A stretch of 64,000 nucleotides of DNA from IMG/VR virus record IMGVR_UViG_3300023179_000072, positions 17,338 through 81,337 of that record; one strand, 5' to 3'. The notes below the pieces were generated by a model. That model did not search any database. It saw only the letters and a list, made by a program, of their open reading frames with translations, and was not told the DNA's origin. The DNA is from a virus. The translations under genes were made by a program, and so were the position numbers. Position 1 is the first letter of the stretch. Every line of letters begins with the position of its first letter. Shown here piece by piece: positions 27,036 through 32,687 of the stretch.

Positions 27036-27117
27036 GTAAAGTATTGGTAAATAAAGACTTATGGCAAAATAGGCCCCGCCCCGTCAGCCCTAAGTGTTTT
27101 AACACAAAGGGTTTATG
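27036..27117 (-). repeat. Family A double-hairpin repeat, copy A13
   Basis: GTAAAGTATT..AAAGACTTATG, GGCCCCGCCCCG core, CTAAGTGTTTT..AAAGGGTTTATG. Confidence 0.85.
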
Positions 27118-27133
27118 ACGAGTACAGATTTAT

Positions 27134-27364
27134 TCAATCAAAATCCACAAAAATAATCTGATGATATCCACGAGGCTTAATAGTCAAACCACTATCATAA
27201 TCTGTGGTATCAGACTTAACACCCGTCATACCAACCAAAGCCTTAGCCCGCCTAGTAATCTTATGCTGAGTAGCGTCGTTCTTCACTGCAAAATCATAAC
27301 GCTTTACCCAACCATAATTAGGCTCACCACCAAAAGTATCAGTAATCGTTACGGTCGCTTTCAT
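27134..27364 (-). CDS. Hypothetical protein, 76 aa
   Basis: The start at 27364 (MKATVTITDTFGGEPNYGWV) follows AAGGAG. AVKNDATQHKITRRAKALVG MTG..: beta-rich with a basic helix; the NYxWVkRy..... pattern is shared with small phage proteins. Function unknown. Confidence 0.65.
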   Translation of the reverse strand: MKATVTITDTFGGEPNYGWVKRYDFAVKNDATQHKITRRAKALVGMTGVKSDTTDYDSGLTIKPRGYHQIIFVDFD

Positions 27365-27461
27365 TTTCGAACTCCTTGTTATCAAAAACCAAATCACTCA
27401 CAAGATAAGACGCCAGAACACCAAACACAAAACCTAAACCAAAAATAGTATAACCATCCAT
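27339..27461 (-). CDS. Micro membrane protein (40 aa)
   Basis: MDGYTIFGLGFVFGVLASYL VSDLVFDNKEFENESDRNDY: one membrane span and an acidic tail, AAAAGGAAAAGGGCC upstream of ATG. Overlaps the next gene by 26 nt. Confidence 0.5.
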   Translation of the reverse strand: MDGYTIFGLGFVFGVLASYLVSDLVFDNKEFENESDRNDY

Positions 27462-27474
27462 GGCCCTTTTCCTT

Positions 27475-27549
27475 TTAATTTACCAGATAGGTAATCAAAC
27501 ACCCTCCAATAAAACTTGCCAACAACACCATTTTTTCCATAAAACTCAT
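27475..27549 (-). CDS. Micro membrane peptide (24 aa)
   Basis: MSFMEKMVLLASFIGGCLIT YLVN: a single membrane span. First frame after the promoter at 27559-27587. Confidence 0.45.
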   Translation of the reverse strand: MSFMEKMVLLASFIGGCLITYLVN

Positions 27550-27558
27550 TCTTGCACC

Positions 27559-27587
27559 ATTCTATATTAGAGTTATCGACATGTCAA
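27559..27587 (-). promoter_or_regulatory. Promoter of the 27.5-27.1 kb unit
   Basis: TTGACA (27582-27587), 17 bp with GTCGATAA, TAGAAT (27559-27564). Confidence 0.85.
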
Positions 27588-27602
27588 GACCACCAACTTT
27601 AG

Positions 27603-27649
27603 GCTGACTATGGCCACCTTCGCCAAATCCGAAGGATTAGGAGAGACTA
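27603..27649 (-). repeat. Family B intergenic hairpin repeat, copy B9
   Basis: GCTGACTAT and AATCC-TTC-GGATT. Starts right after the stop codon of the 56-aa gene, so the peptide reading of the repeat is not used here. Confidence 0.8.
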
Positions 27650-27817
27650 CCAACCATCATTCATCGCTTTACGATTCTTAGCCCCACGAGTTCGGAGGCG
27701 CTTGGGACGATTATCGTGCTGACCGCTACCCCCAAGGTGGGGATTATGTCCCTTACCAATTTCCCATACTGGACGAATATTCAGCACCAGTACCATAGGC
27801 TTTTTTCGTTTGCTCAT
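27647..27817 (-). CDS. Small basic Arg-rich protein (56 aa)
   Basis: MSKRKKPMVLVLNIRPVWEI GKGHNPHLGG...HDNRPKRLRTRGAKNRK AMND: paralogue of the protein at 15931-16119. The R(P)xW.x..GH......DnRpkR.RTR pattern is conserved in phages; likely nucleic-acid or ribosome contact, unproven. Confidence 0.65.
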   Translation of the reverse strand: MSKRKKPMVLVLNIRPVWEIGKGHNPHLGGSGQHDNRPKRLRTRGAKNRKAMNDGW

Positions 27818-27824
27818 GTTCTCT

Positions 27825-27852
27825 ACTATACCATATTATCGACAATCGTCAA
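27825..27852 (-). promoter_or_regulatory. Promoter of the 56-aa gene
   Basis: TTGACG (27847-27852), 16 bp with GTCGATAAT, TATAGT (27825-27830). Confidence 0.8.
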
Positions 27853-27879
27853 GCACAATGTTTAGGAAATCTTTTTGAT

Positions 27880-27960
27880 GTAAAGTGTGAGCCCACAAGG
27901 ACTTGTGTCAAAAACGGCCCGCCCCCCGCGACGTAAGTCTTTACATCACAAGGGTTTATA
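27880..27960 (-). repeat. Family A double-hairpin repeat, copy A14
   Basis: GTAAAGTGTGAGC..AGGACTTGTG, CGGCCCGCCCCCCG core, CGTAAGTCTTT..AGGGTTTATA. Confidence 0.8.
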
Positions 27961-28170
27961 TCACCAATCTGATTGGTCAAAGTCCAGATCAGCATCTTCT
28001 AGATGCTCGTCTTGCTCATCGTAATAATCGTCATCATCTTCCGTAGAATAGTTATCGGAGTGGTAATCGTCGTATCGCTCTGCAATCTCATCATACATAT
28101 GTTCAGTGTCGGCAGTCCAGCCGCCGATGTGCGATTCCATGAACGAGTCGAGGAAAGAATCTTCAAACAT
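27961..28170 (-). CDS. Acidic Asp/Tyr-rich protein (69 aa)
   Basis: MFEDSFLDSFMESHIGGWTA then DDYHSDNYSTEDDDDYYDEQ: almost no basic residues after residue 30. Third member of the acidic set with 14245 and 28577. A DNA-mimic role is possible but unsupported beyond composition. Confidence 0.65.
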   Translation of the reverse strand: MFEDSFLDSFMESHIGGWTADTEHMYDEIAERYDDYHSDNYSTEDDDDYYDEQDEHLEDADLDFDQSDW

Positions 28171-28209
28171 GAGCCTATCTCCAAGTGGTGGTGTTACTGA
28201 ACTTCGCTT

Positions 28210-28238
28210 AGTCTACATCTATTATCGTCGCTTGTCAA
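28210..28238 (-). promoter_or_regulatory. Promoter of the acidic protein gene
   Basis: TTGACA (28233-28238), 17 bp with GACGATAAT, TAGACT (28210-28215). Confidence 0.85.
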
Positions 28239-28266
28239 GCGCATTCTTGAAAAATTTTTTACTATT

Positions 28267-28348
28267 CGTAAACCATTGATATATAAGCACTTACAACTAG
28301 CGCGGTCCGGCCCCGTTGCTACAAGTGCTGTAGCAGCAAGGGTTTACG
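28267..28348 (-). repeat. Family A double-hairpin repeat, copy A15
   Basis: CGTAAACCATTG..AAGCACTTACAA, CGGTCCGGCCCCG core, ACAAGTGCTG..CAAGGGTTTACG. Confidence 0.8.
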
Positions 28349-28349
28349 T

Positions 28350-28577
28350 TTAGTAATCGCCGCAAGTATCCAAGCGTACAGGCTCGCTTCTAAATGAACA
28401 TACGTTCAGTCCGCTAGCAGCAGTTACAGCGTCAAGTTGTATGCCTAGAAACTCTTGTCGTTCCATAGCATTAGTATCATTATGATTTGGCAATTCCAAA
28501 ACAAACTCATGCCAGAGCGGCATTTCATAGCCGTGTTCATCTTCCACTACAATATCGTAAAAACGATAGTTATTCAT
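28350..28577 (-). CDS. Hypothetical protein, 75 aa
   Basis: MNNYRFYDIVVEDEHGYEMP LWHEFVLELPN..: beta-rich start then a helix (ERQEFLGIQLDAVTAASG). TAATG coupling with the acidic gene upstream. Function unknown. Confidence 0.65.
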   Translation of the reverse strand: MNNYRFYDIVVEDEHGYEMPLWHEFVLELPNHNDTNAMERQEFLGIQLDAVTAASGLNVCSFRSEPVRLDTCGDY

Positions 28578-28834
28578 TAGTAATCTTCTCCATAAAAGGA
28601 ACCATCATCATTATCATAGTATCCGTAATCTTCGTTCGTTCCATAACCTGCGGACGCAAGACCGGATTCATGATCTCCGTCCATGCTATCATTGTAATCG
28701 TCATTCCAGAAATTATCTTCTGGCGGAGCAGGCGGAATATCATTATCGTCCTCATAAAAATCATTGTAATCGTCGTAGTTCATATCATCCTCATAAGCGT
28801 TATCGGGATCGAACAGAGGATCGGGGTGACTCAT
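28577..28834 (-). CDS. Acidic Asp/Tyr/Asn-rich low-complexity protein (85 aa)
   Basis: MSHPDPLFDPDNAYEDDMNY DDYNDFYEDDNDIPPAPPED: highly acidic and almost certainly disordered. Clustered with 27961-28170. Function unknown. Confidence 0.65.
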   Translation of the reverse strand: MSHPDPLFDPDNAYEDDMNYDDYNDFYEDDNDIPPAPPEDNFWNDDYNDSMDGDHESGLASAGYGTNEDYGYYDNDDGSFYGEDY

Positions 28835-28850
28835 AGACTATTCTCCTTTT

Positions 28851-29039
28851 TCAAGAAACATACCACACTTCGCCGCTATCATCAACCATCTCTTCCGGCT
28901 CAAACTCATCCACGATGCCGATCACATCGGCCCAGTCCCAAAAATCCACATTGATACTGTAATCGTCAATCGGTTCCACCGTACCCTCATCACGCATTTC
29001 GGACAGAATCCGGTTCACATCCTCAAAATCGTTCAGCAT
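28851..29039 (-). CDS. Acidic protein, 62 aa
   Basis: MLNDFEDVNRILSEMRDEGT VEPIDDYSINVDFWDWADVI: acidic but with a regular helix/strand pattern, so probably folded. First gene of a three-gene unit. Function unknown. Confidence 0.65.
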   Translation of the reverse strand: MLNDFEDVNRILSEMRDEGTVEPIDDYSINVDFWDWADVIGIVDEFEPEEMVDDSGEVWYVS

Positions 29040-29066
29040 GGTAGCGTTCTCCGTTGTGATGCTCTG

Positions 29067-29094
29067 AGTCTACACTATTTATCGACCATTGCAA
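29067..29094 (-). promoter_or_regulatory. Promoter of the 29.0-28.4 kb unit
   Basis: TTGCAA (29089-29094), 16 bp with GTCGATAAA, TAGACT (29067-29072). Confidence 0.8.
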
Positions 29095-29147
29095 GAGGCA
29101 AACTTAGAAAATAATCTTGTGCCAAACAAAAAAAATATTATTTGTTG

Positions 29148-29228
29148 TAAGTTGTTGTAGGATAAGCACTTACGCTTAGCGGGGCCTGCCTTACTGATCA
29201 TAAGTTCTTATGCAGCAAGGGCTTATGT
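29148..29228 (-). repeat. Family A double-hairpin repeat, copy A16
   Basis: GTAAGTTGTTG..AAGCACTTACG, CGGGGCCTGCC core, CATAAGTTCTTAT..AGGGCTTATG. Ends at the HU-like gene stop. Confidence 0.85.
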
Positions 29229-29524
29229 CAACATACACTTTCAGCCTTTACCGACAGTTCCTGTGCCATAGCCTTACCCATCTTGAACTTGACGGTCTTG
29301 CGAGCCTCAATCATAACGGTTTCGCCAGTACGAGGATTACGAGCCTTACGAGCCTTAGATTCAACCACGTTGAAAACACCAAAATTACGCAGTTCGATTC
29401 GTCCTTCACTGACAAGAGTAGCCATCAGTTCATCCAAAGTGTGCTGGACTATGGCCTTAGCCTGCAAACCAGTAATGCCACACTTCTCAGCAATCCGTTC
29501 GGCCATATCACGCTTAGTATTCAT
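29228..29524 (-). CDS. HU/IHF-family DNA-binding protein (98 aa)
   Basis: MNTKRDMAERIAEKCGITGL..VQHTLDELMATLVSEGRIEL RNFGVFNVVESKARKARNPR TGETVMIEARKTVKFKMGKA: a full-length HU fold including the GVF strand and the RNPRTGE DNA-binding arm with its proline. As a dimer it should bend DNA and shape phage or host chromatin. Start at 29524; a longer upstream extension reads through promoter and repeat sequence and is rejected. Monocistronic. Confidence 0.95.
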   Translation of the reverse strand: MNTKRDMAERIAEKCGITGLQAKAIVQHTLDELMATLVSEGRIELRNFGVFNVVESKARKARNPRTGETVMIEARKTVKFKMGKAMAQELSVKAESVC

Positions 29525-29549
29525 TCTGCTCTCTCTTTCTTGTCTGATC

Positions 29550-29578
29550 ATTCTATACTTATTATCGACCAAAGTCAA
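29550..29578 (-). promoter_or_regulatory. Promoter of the HU-like gene
   Basis: TTGACT (29573-29578), 17 bp with GTCGATAAT, TAGAAT (29550-29555). Confidence 0.8.
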
Positions 29579-29644
29579 GCCCCAGTATAAAAAAACTTTG
29601 CTTATAATCTCGTAAGATTTCTTATGGCAAATACCGTGCCAAAG

Positions 29645-29726
29645 CCGTAAGTCGTTAGCCAGCAAGCACTTGCGGCAAATCTGGCCCGCCGGCCTTGTCC
29701 TAAGTGTTTTAGGCTCAAGGCTTTAT
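29645..29726 (-). repeat. Family A double-hairpin repeat, copy A17
   Basis: CGTAAGTCGTT..AAGCACTTGCG, GGCCCGCCGGCC core, CTAAGTGTTTT..AAGGCTTTATG. Confidence 0.85.
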
Positions 29727-29728
29727 GT

Positions 29729-30040
29729 TCAAGGACCAATAACCATTCCACTATAGAACGGGAACACCTGTTCACCTTTACTCACAAACCACTTAAAGTT
29801 TTTCTGAAATACAGTATACGGACTATACTGATTGATTCGATCCTTCGTGGTACTGGTTTGCCAGCCCCCATTGCTGAGGGTATACGTTCCATCCTCATGG
29901 ATTCTCACCACGCAAGTACGATGCAGCGTGATGCCCACGCTACCATCACTCAAAATCTCCGCATAAGTATTATTACCAACCTTACGACGGTTAGCATTAC
30001 GCTTACCACGAACCATAGAAACTGCTTGTGAGTGAGTCAT
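29729..30040 (-). CDS. Conserved phage protein, 103 aa
   Basis: AEILSDGSVGITLHRTCVVR IHEDGTYTLSNGGWQTSTTK DRINQYSPYTVFQKNFKWFV: the GGW.t.TTK.RiN.Y block with preceding HgT.Vv.i..dG.. strands is a pattern I recognise from many phage and environmental proteins without known function. Second gene of its unit. Confidence 0.75.
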   Translation of the reverse strand: MTHSQAVSMVRGKRNANRRKVGNNTYAEILSDGSVGITLHRTCVVRIHEDGTYTLSNGGWQTSTTKDRINQYSPYTVFQKNFKWFVSKGEQVFPFYSGMVIGP

Positions 30041-30060
30041 ATTTACCCTTTATGTAATTT

Positions 30061-30276
30061 TCAAGAAACGCCCATGTATGAAGAGTTCTTCACACAATAA
30101 TCATAAAACATCTCGTTCAACACTTCGCTATAGTTTTCGTAAGTCAAACGCTTCTTAGAACAAGTAGACTGACACTCTGCAAAAAACTTTCCAGAACTAA
30201 CTTCATACACAATGGTGCAAGCGTAAGACTCGCTACCCCAAATCCTAGCCTTGCAGTCGATAAACTTCTTGAACAT
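30061..30276 (-). CDS. Hypothetical protein, 71 aa
   Basis: MFKKFIDCKARIWGSESYAC TIVYEVSSGKFFAECQSTCS: beta-rich with four cysteines. First gene of the unit. Function unknown. Confidence 0.6.
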   Translation of the reverse strand: MFKKFIDCKARIWGSESYACTIVYEVSSGKFFAECQSTCSKKRLTYENYSEVLNEMFYDYCVKNSSYMGVS

Positions 30277-30316
30277 CTTTCTCTCTCTTTCTTCCTTCTC
30301 TATCTCTTATATCGAC

Positions 30317-30344
30317 ATTATACCGCAGCATTCTTTAGTTGCAA
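30317..30344 (-). promoter_or_regulatory. Promoter of the 30.3-29.7 kb unit
   Basis: TTGCAA (30339-30344), 16 bp, TATAAT (30317-30322), followed by TGTCGATATAAGAG. Shares this extended module with the promoters at 30884 and 32406. Confidence 0.8.
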
Positions 30345-30410
30345 GATAAAACTTTCCTTGCAATGCTGTAAGGTTTAGCTCAGCAAAAAGCGTGCCAAAA
30401 TAGTTGGTGT

Positions 30411-30492
30411 CATAAGTTGTTGTGTGGCAAGTACTTACGTCAAATCCGGCCCGCCATATTTGCTGTAAGTGCTTATACAGCAAGGGCTTATG
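30411..30492 (-). repeat. Family A double-hairpin repeat, copy A18
   Basis: CATAAGTTGTTG..AAGTACTTACG, CGGCCCGCC core, GTAAGTGCTTAT..AAGGGCTTATG. Preceded by an extra shared block (TTTGGCAC, GCTGAGCTAAACCTTACAGC). Confidence 0.85.
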
Positions 30493-30523
30493 CATTATGC
30501 TGAAACTTTGTTAAGCATGATCA

Positions 30524-30856
30524 TCAACCTTCCCAATGGAAAGGTGAAACTTCAGCATTATTTGCCATAATAGCCTGATACTGATCCTTCAAGGCTTCAA
30601 CCCTTTCACGAGAACCGGGCTTTCCAACCTTGAGAATCATGGTATCCTCACCACCAATCAGACGAGGATCAGCCTTTTCATCCCTAACCTTGCCAATACG
30701 ACGTAAAGCCTTGCGATTGAATTTCAGCACCTTTTCACTGCTGATCGGACCATACACATGGTTTGCCAAAGACGGCTGATGACGAATAGCAATTCCAACA
30801 AACGTCATACGAGCCTGAATCTTAGCCTTTTCGATGATAGGGAACTTGGTTTTCAT
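30524..30856 (-). CDS. Hypothetical basic protein (110 aa)
   Basis: MKTKFPIIEKAKIQARMTFV GIAIRHQPSLANHVYGPISS, KFNRKALRRIGKVRDEKADP: basic, mixed fold. The start at 30856 follows GAAAGAAAA; the upstream extension runs through repeat A19. Function unknown. Confidence 0.65.
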   Translation of the reverse strand: MKTKFPIIEKAKIQARMTFVGIAIRHQPSLANHVYGPISSEKVLKFNRKALRRIGKVRDEKADPRLIGGEDTMILKVGKPGSRERVEALKDQYQAIMANNAEVSPFHWEG

Positions 30857-30883
30857 TTTTCTTTCTCTCTTTCTTGTATTTGG

Positions 30884-30911
30884 ATTATAGCAGGATTTTT
30901 TTGGATTGCAA
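30884..30911 (-). promoter_or_regulatory. Promoter of the 110-aa gene
   Basis: TTGCAA (30906-30911), 16 bp, TATAAT (30884-30889). Confidence 0.75.
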
Positions 30912-30987
30912 GACAAAAGTTTCCTTGCAATGTCGTAAGATTCAGCAGAGCAAATGCTGTGCCAAATATTGAGCAAATCATGTTGAA

Positions 30988-31069
30988 CATAAAGTGTTGC
31001 GGCATAAAGACTTACATCAAATCCGGCCCGCCCGCTTTGCCGCAAGTCTTTTAGCGACAAGGGGTTACG
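30988..31069 (-). repeat. Family A double-hairpin repeat, copy A19
   Basis: CATAAAGTGTT..AAAGACTTACAT, CGGCCCGCCCG core, CGCAAGTCTTT..AGGGGTTACG. Confidence 0.85.
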
Positions 31070-31070
31070 T

Positions 31071-31337
31071 TCAATCCCCACTCAGGAAGGGGTATCGCTC
31101 TTGAAGCACCCTATCCGTCTCATCCCACACAGCGTCCTGCTCGACACGGACGCAGTAGTCGTTCAGCTTCTGGTAGAACGTAGCCGCATCCCGAAGCAAA
31201 ACATTTTCGGGAAAATTGTTGATTCGTACGAAAAATCCACCACCCCCCGTTGAGGTGATATCAAAACGCACGTCATCATGCATCATATCATAGATAGCGT
31301 CGATGATTTCCTGAGCCGTAACGATTCGACCAAGCAT
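31071..31337 (-). CDS. Hypothetical protein, 88 aa
   Basis: MLGRIVTAQEIIDAIYDMMH, STGGGGFFVRINNFPENVLL, DYCVRVEQDAVWDETDRVLQ: alternates helix and strand; no family. GAGAAAAGGAAAAAGAA precedes the ATG. Confidence 0.65.
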   Translation of the reverse strand: MLGRIVTAQEIIDAIYDMMHDDVRFDITSTGGGGFFVRINNFPENVLLRDAATFYQKLNDYCVRVEQDAVWDETDRVLQERYPFLSGD

Positions 31338-31370
31338 TTCTTTTTCCTTTTCTCTCTTTCTCTTTCCAGA

Positions 31371-31398
31371 ATTGTATGCAATTTTTCCGCCGCGTCAA
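31371..31398 (-). promoter_or_regulatory. Promoter of the 88-aa gene, GAGGGAT module
   Basis: TTGACG (31393-31398), 16 bp, TACAAT (31371-31376). An ATCCCTC-GTTT-GAGGGAT hairpin overlaps the -35 upstream edge; the same block occurs at 32248-32276. Confidence 0.7.
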
Positions 31399-31402
31399 TC
31401 CC

Positions 31403-31630
31403 TCAAACGAGGGATCGGTTTTCGCTAGCGATTTTCGCATAGAGAGAATCGTACACAGTACGATGAACACAGTCCAAATCAACACTCTTCAAGGTATAGT
31501 AGCCGACAATATTGTCAAAAATATGGTACTTGTCACCTTCCTTGACAATCGTAAAACCCACCCGATAGGCGTAATAGTTGATCTTTGCACGAATAGTGCT
31601 ATACTTCGGCATCTTGCGAATCTTTCTCAT
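31403..31630 (-). CDS. Hypothetical basic protein, 75 aa
   Basis: MRKIRKMPKYSTIRAKINYY AYRVGFTIVKEGDKYHIFDN: beta-rich basic small protein. Its last codons overlap the GAGGGAT promoter module of the next gene. Function unknown. Confidence 0.65.
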   Translation of the reverse strand: MRKIRKMPKYSTIRAKINYYAYRVGFTIVKEGDKYHIFDNIVGYYTLKSVDLDCVHRTVYDSLYAKIASENRSLV

Positions 31631-31674
31631 GTTCTTCTCTCTCTTTCTCTTTCTTCTCTACTTCTTATATCGAC

Positions 31675-31703
31675 ATTATACAGGGTCTATCTTGAGTTTT
31701 CAA
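31675..31703 (-). promoter_or_regulatory. Promoter of the 75-aa gene
   Basis: TTGAAA (31698-31703), 17 bp, TATAAT (31675-31680), followed by TGTCGATATAAGAAG. Confidence 0.75.
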
Positions 31704-31815
31704 GAGAAATCCTGAAATTTTTCTGTCAAGAAATTTTGACAAAACTTTTTGGATTTTTCATATGCTTTGGCATACCATATGCTAGAGCAAAAAGTGTGCC
31801 ATACTAGCAATTCGC

Positions 31816-31897
31816 CCTAAGTCTTTACGCTGTAAGTACTTACATCAAATCCGGCCCGCCATATTTGCTGTAAGTGCTTATACGACAACGGTTTATG
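31816..31897 (-). repeat. Family A double-hairpin repeat, copy A20
   Basis: CCTAAGTCTTT..AAGTACTTACAT, CGGCCCGCC core, GTAAGTGCTTAT..AACGGTTTATG. Confidence 0.85.
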
Positions 31898-31926
31898 GCT
31901 TCACAAAATTTCGTATAAGATTTCTG

Positions 31927-32001
31927 TTAAGCATTGAGCACCTGTACAGTAGTGTATGTTACAAAAACGCTAAACACTAACAACCCTATAATTTCAGGCA
32001 T
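31927..32001 (-). CDS. Micro membrane peptide (24 aa)
   Basis: MPEIIGLLVFSVFVTYTTVQ VLNA: one membrane span. The ATG overlaps the end of the upstream gene, with GGTAGGA before it. Confidence 0.45.
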   Translation of the reverse strand: MPEIIGLLVFSVFVTYTTVQVLNA

Positions 32002-32215
32002 TCCTACCTTCTTTCCAACCAGCAAACACCAAAGTAAACTCCTTACCGGGATATTTGGCAGCAATATAAGCACGAGCAGTCTCTTCACGATTGTCGGAAG
32101 CAGACACACCCTGAACACCAACACCATCAATCATAACATTCCAAATCCTACGCTTAGGAAACTTCACCCTAGGCAGGCTTCGGATAAACTGATTCACACT
32201 AGTAACCTTTTGCAT
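31994..32215 (-). CDS. Hypothetical protein, 73 aa
   Basis: The start at 32215 (MQKVTSVNQFIRSLPRVKFP) follows a GAGAGA run. NVMIDGVGVQGVSASDNREE TARAYIAAKYPGKEFTLVFA: strand-helix-strand. Function unknown. Confidence 0.65.
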   Translation of the reverse strand: MQKVTSVNQFIRSLPRVKFPKRRIWNVMIDGVGVQGVSASDNREETARAYIAAKYPGKEFTLVFAGWKEGRNA

Positions 32216-32247
32216 TTTCTCTCTCTCTCTCTCTTTCTCTACAAACC

Positions 32248-32276
32248 AATCTACCAAACTTTTTCCGCCGCGTCAA
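32248..32276 (-). promoter_or_regulatory. Promoter of the 73-aa gene, GAGGGAT module
   Basis: TTGACG (32271-32276), 17 bp beginning CGGCGGAAAAA, TAGATT (32248-32253). ATCCCTC-ATTA-GGGGGAT hairpin directly upstream. Confidence 0.7.
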
Positions 32277-32302
32277 TCCCCCTAATGAGGGATAAATTTT
32301 CA

Positions 32303-32365
32303 TCACGGCATTGTTACGCCAACAATCAAACCGAAAATAGCCACAACGCAAAAAATGCAAACCAT
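32303..32365 (-). CDS. Micro membrane peptide (20 aa)
   Basis: MVCIFCVVAIFGLIVGVTMP, a single hydrophobic span preceded by GAAAGAAAGGG and by a promoter (TTGCAA-16-TATAAT, 32406-32433). Plausible but very short. Confidence 0.4.
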   Translation of the reverse strand: MVCIFCVVAIFGLIVGVTMP

Positions 32366-32405
32366 AAACGAAACCCTTTCTTTCTTCTCTATCTCTTATA
32401 TCGAC

Positions 32406-32433
32406 ATTATACCACGGTATTCTTTAGTTGCAA
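32406..32433 (-). promoter_or_regulatory. Promoter of the 20-aa peptide unit
   Basis: TTGCAA (32428-32433), 16 bp, TATAAT (32406-32411), then TGTCGATATAAGAG. Confidence 0.75.
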
Positions 32434-32509
32434 GAAAAAAATTTCCTTGCAATGCTGTAAGGTTTAGCTCAGCAAATATTGTGCCAAATATTTAATTCAA
32501 TAGACTCGC

Positions 32510-32590
32510 CATAAATCCTTTACCAGATTAGACTTACATCAAATGTGGGCGTCCATATTGATCATAAGTCTTTATACCTCAATAACATAG
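32510..32590 (-). repeat. Family A double-hairpin repeat, copy A21
   Basis: Rightmost copy: CATAAATCCTTT..AGACTTACAT, TGGGCGTCC core, CATAAGTCTTT..AACATAG. More eroded than the others and at the edge of the AT-rich fibre region. Confidence 0.7.
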
Positions 32591-32687
32591 GGGTGGTTTT
32601 TCTGTTTTTTTTACCCTTTTCCCAACCCAGACTAAAAGCGGAGGGTGGTTGATACGCAATCGAAACCAATAAAATATAATGTATTAC

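Noticed and set aside
30307-31081. N-terminal extensions reading through family A repeats (for example YDTNYFGTLFAELNLTALQG)
   Set aside because: They cover promoter and repeat sequence; shorter starts with ribosome-binding sites exist.
12371-32590. CRISPR array, because a repeat recurs 21 times
   Set aside because: Copies lie hundreds to more than two thousand bases apart with genes between them, are palindromic and variable, and no cas gene is present.
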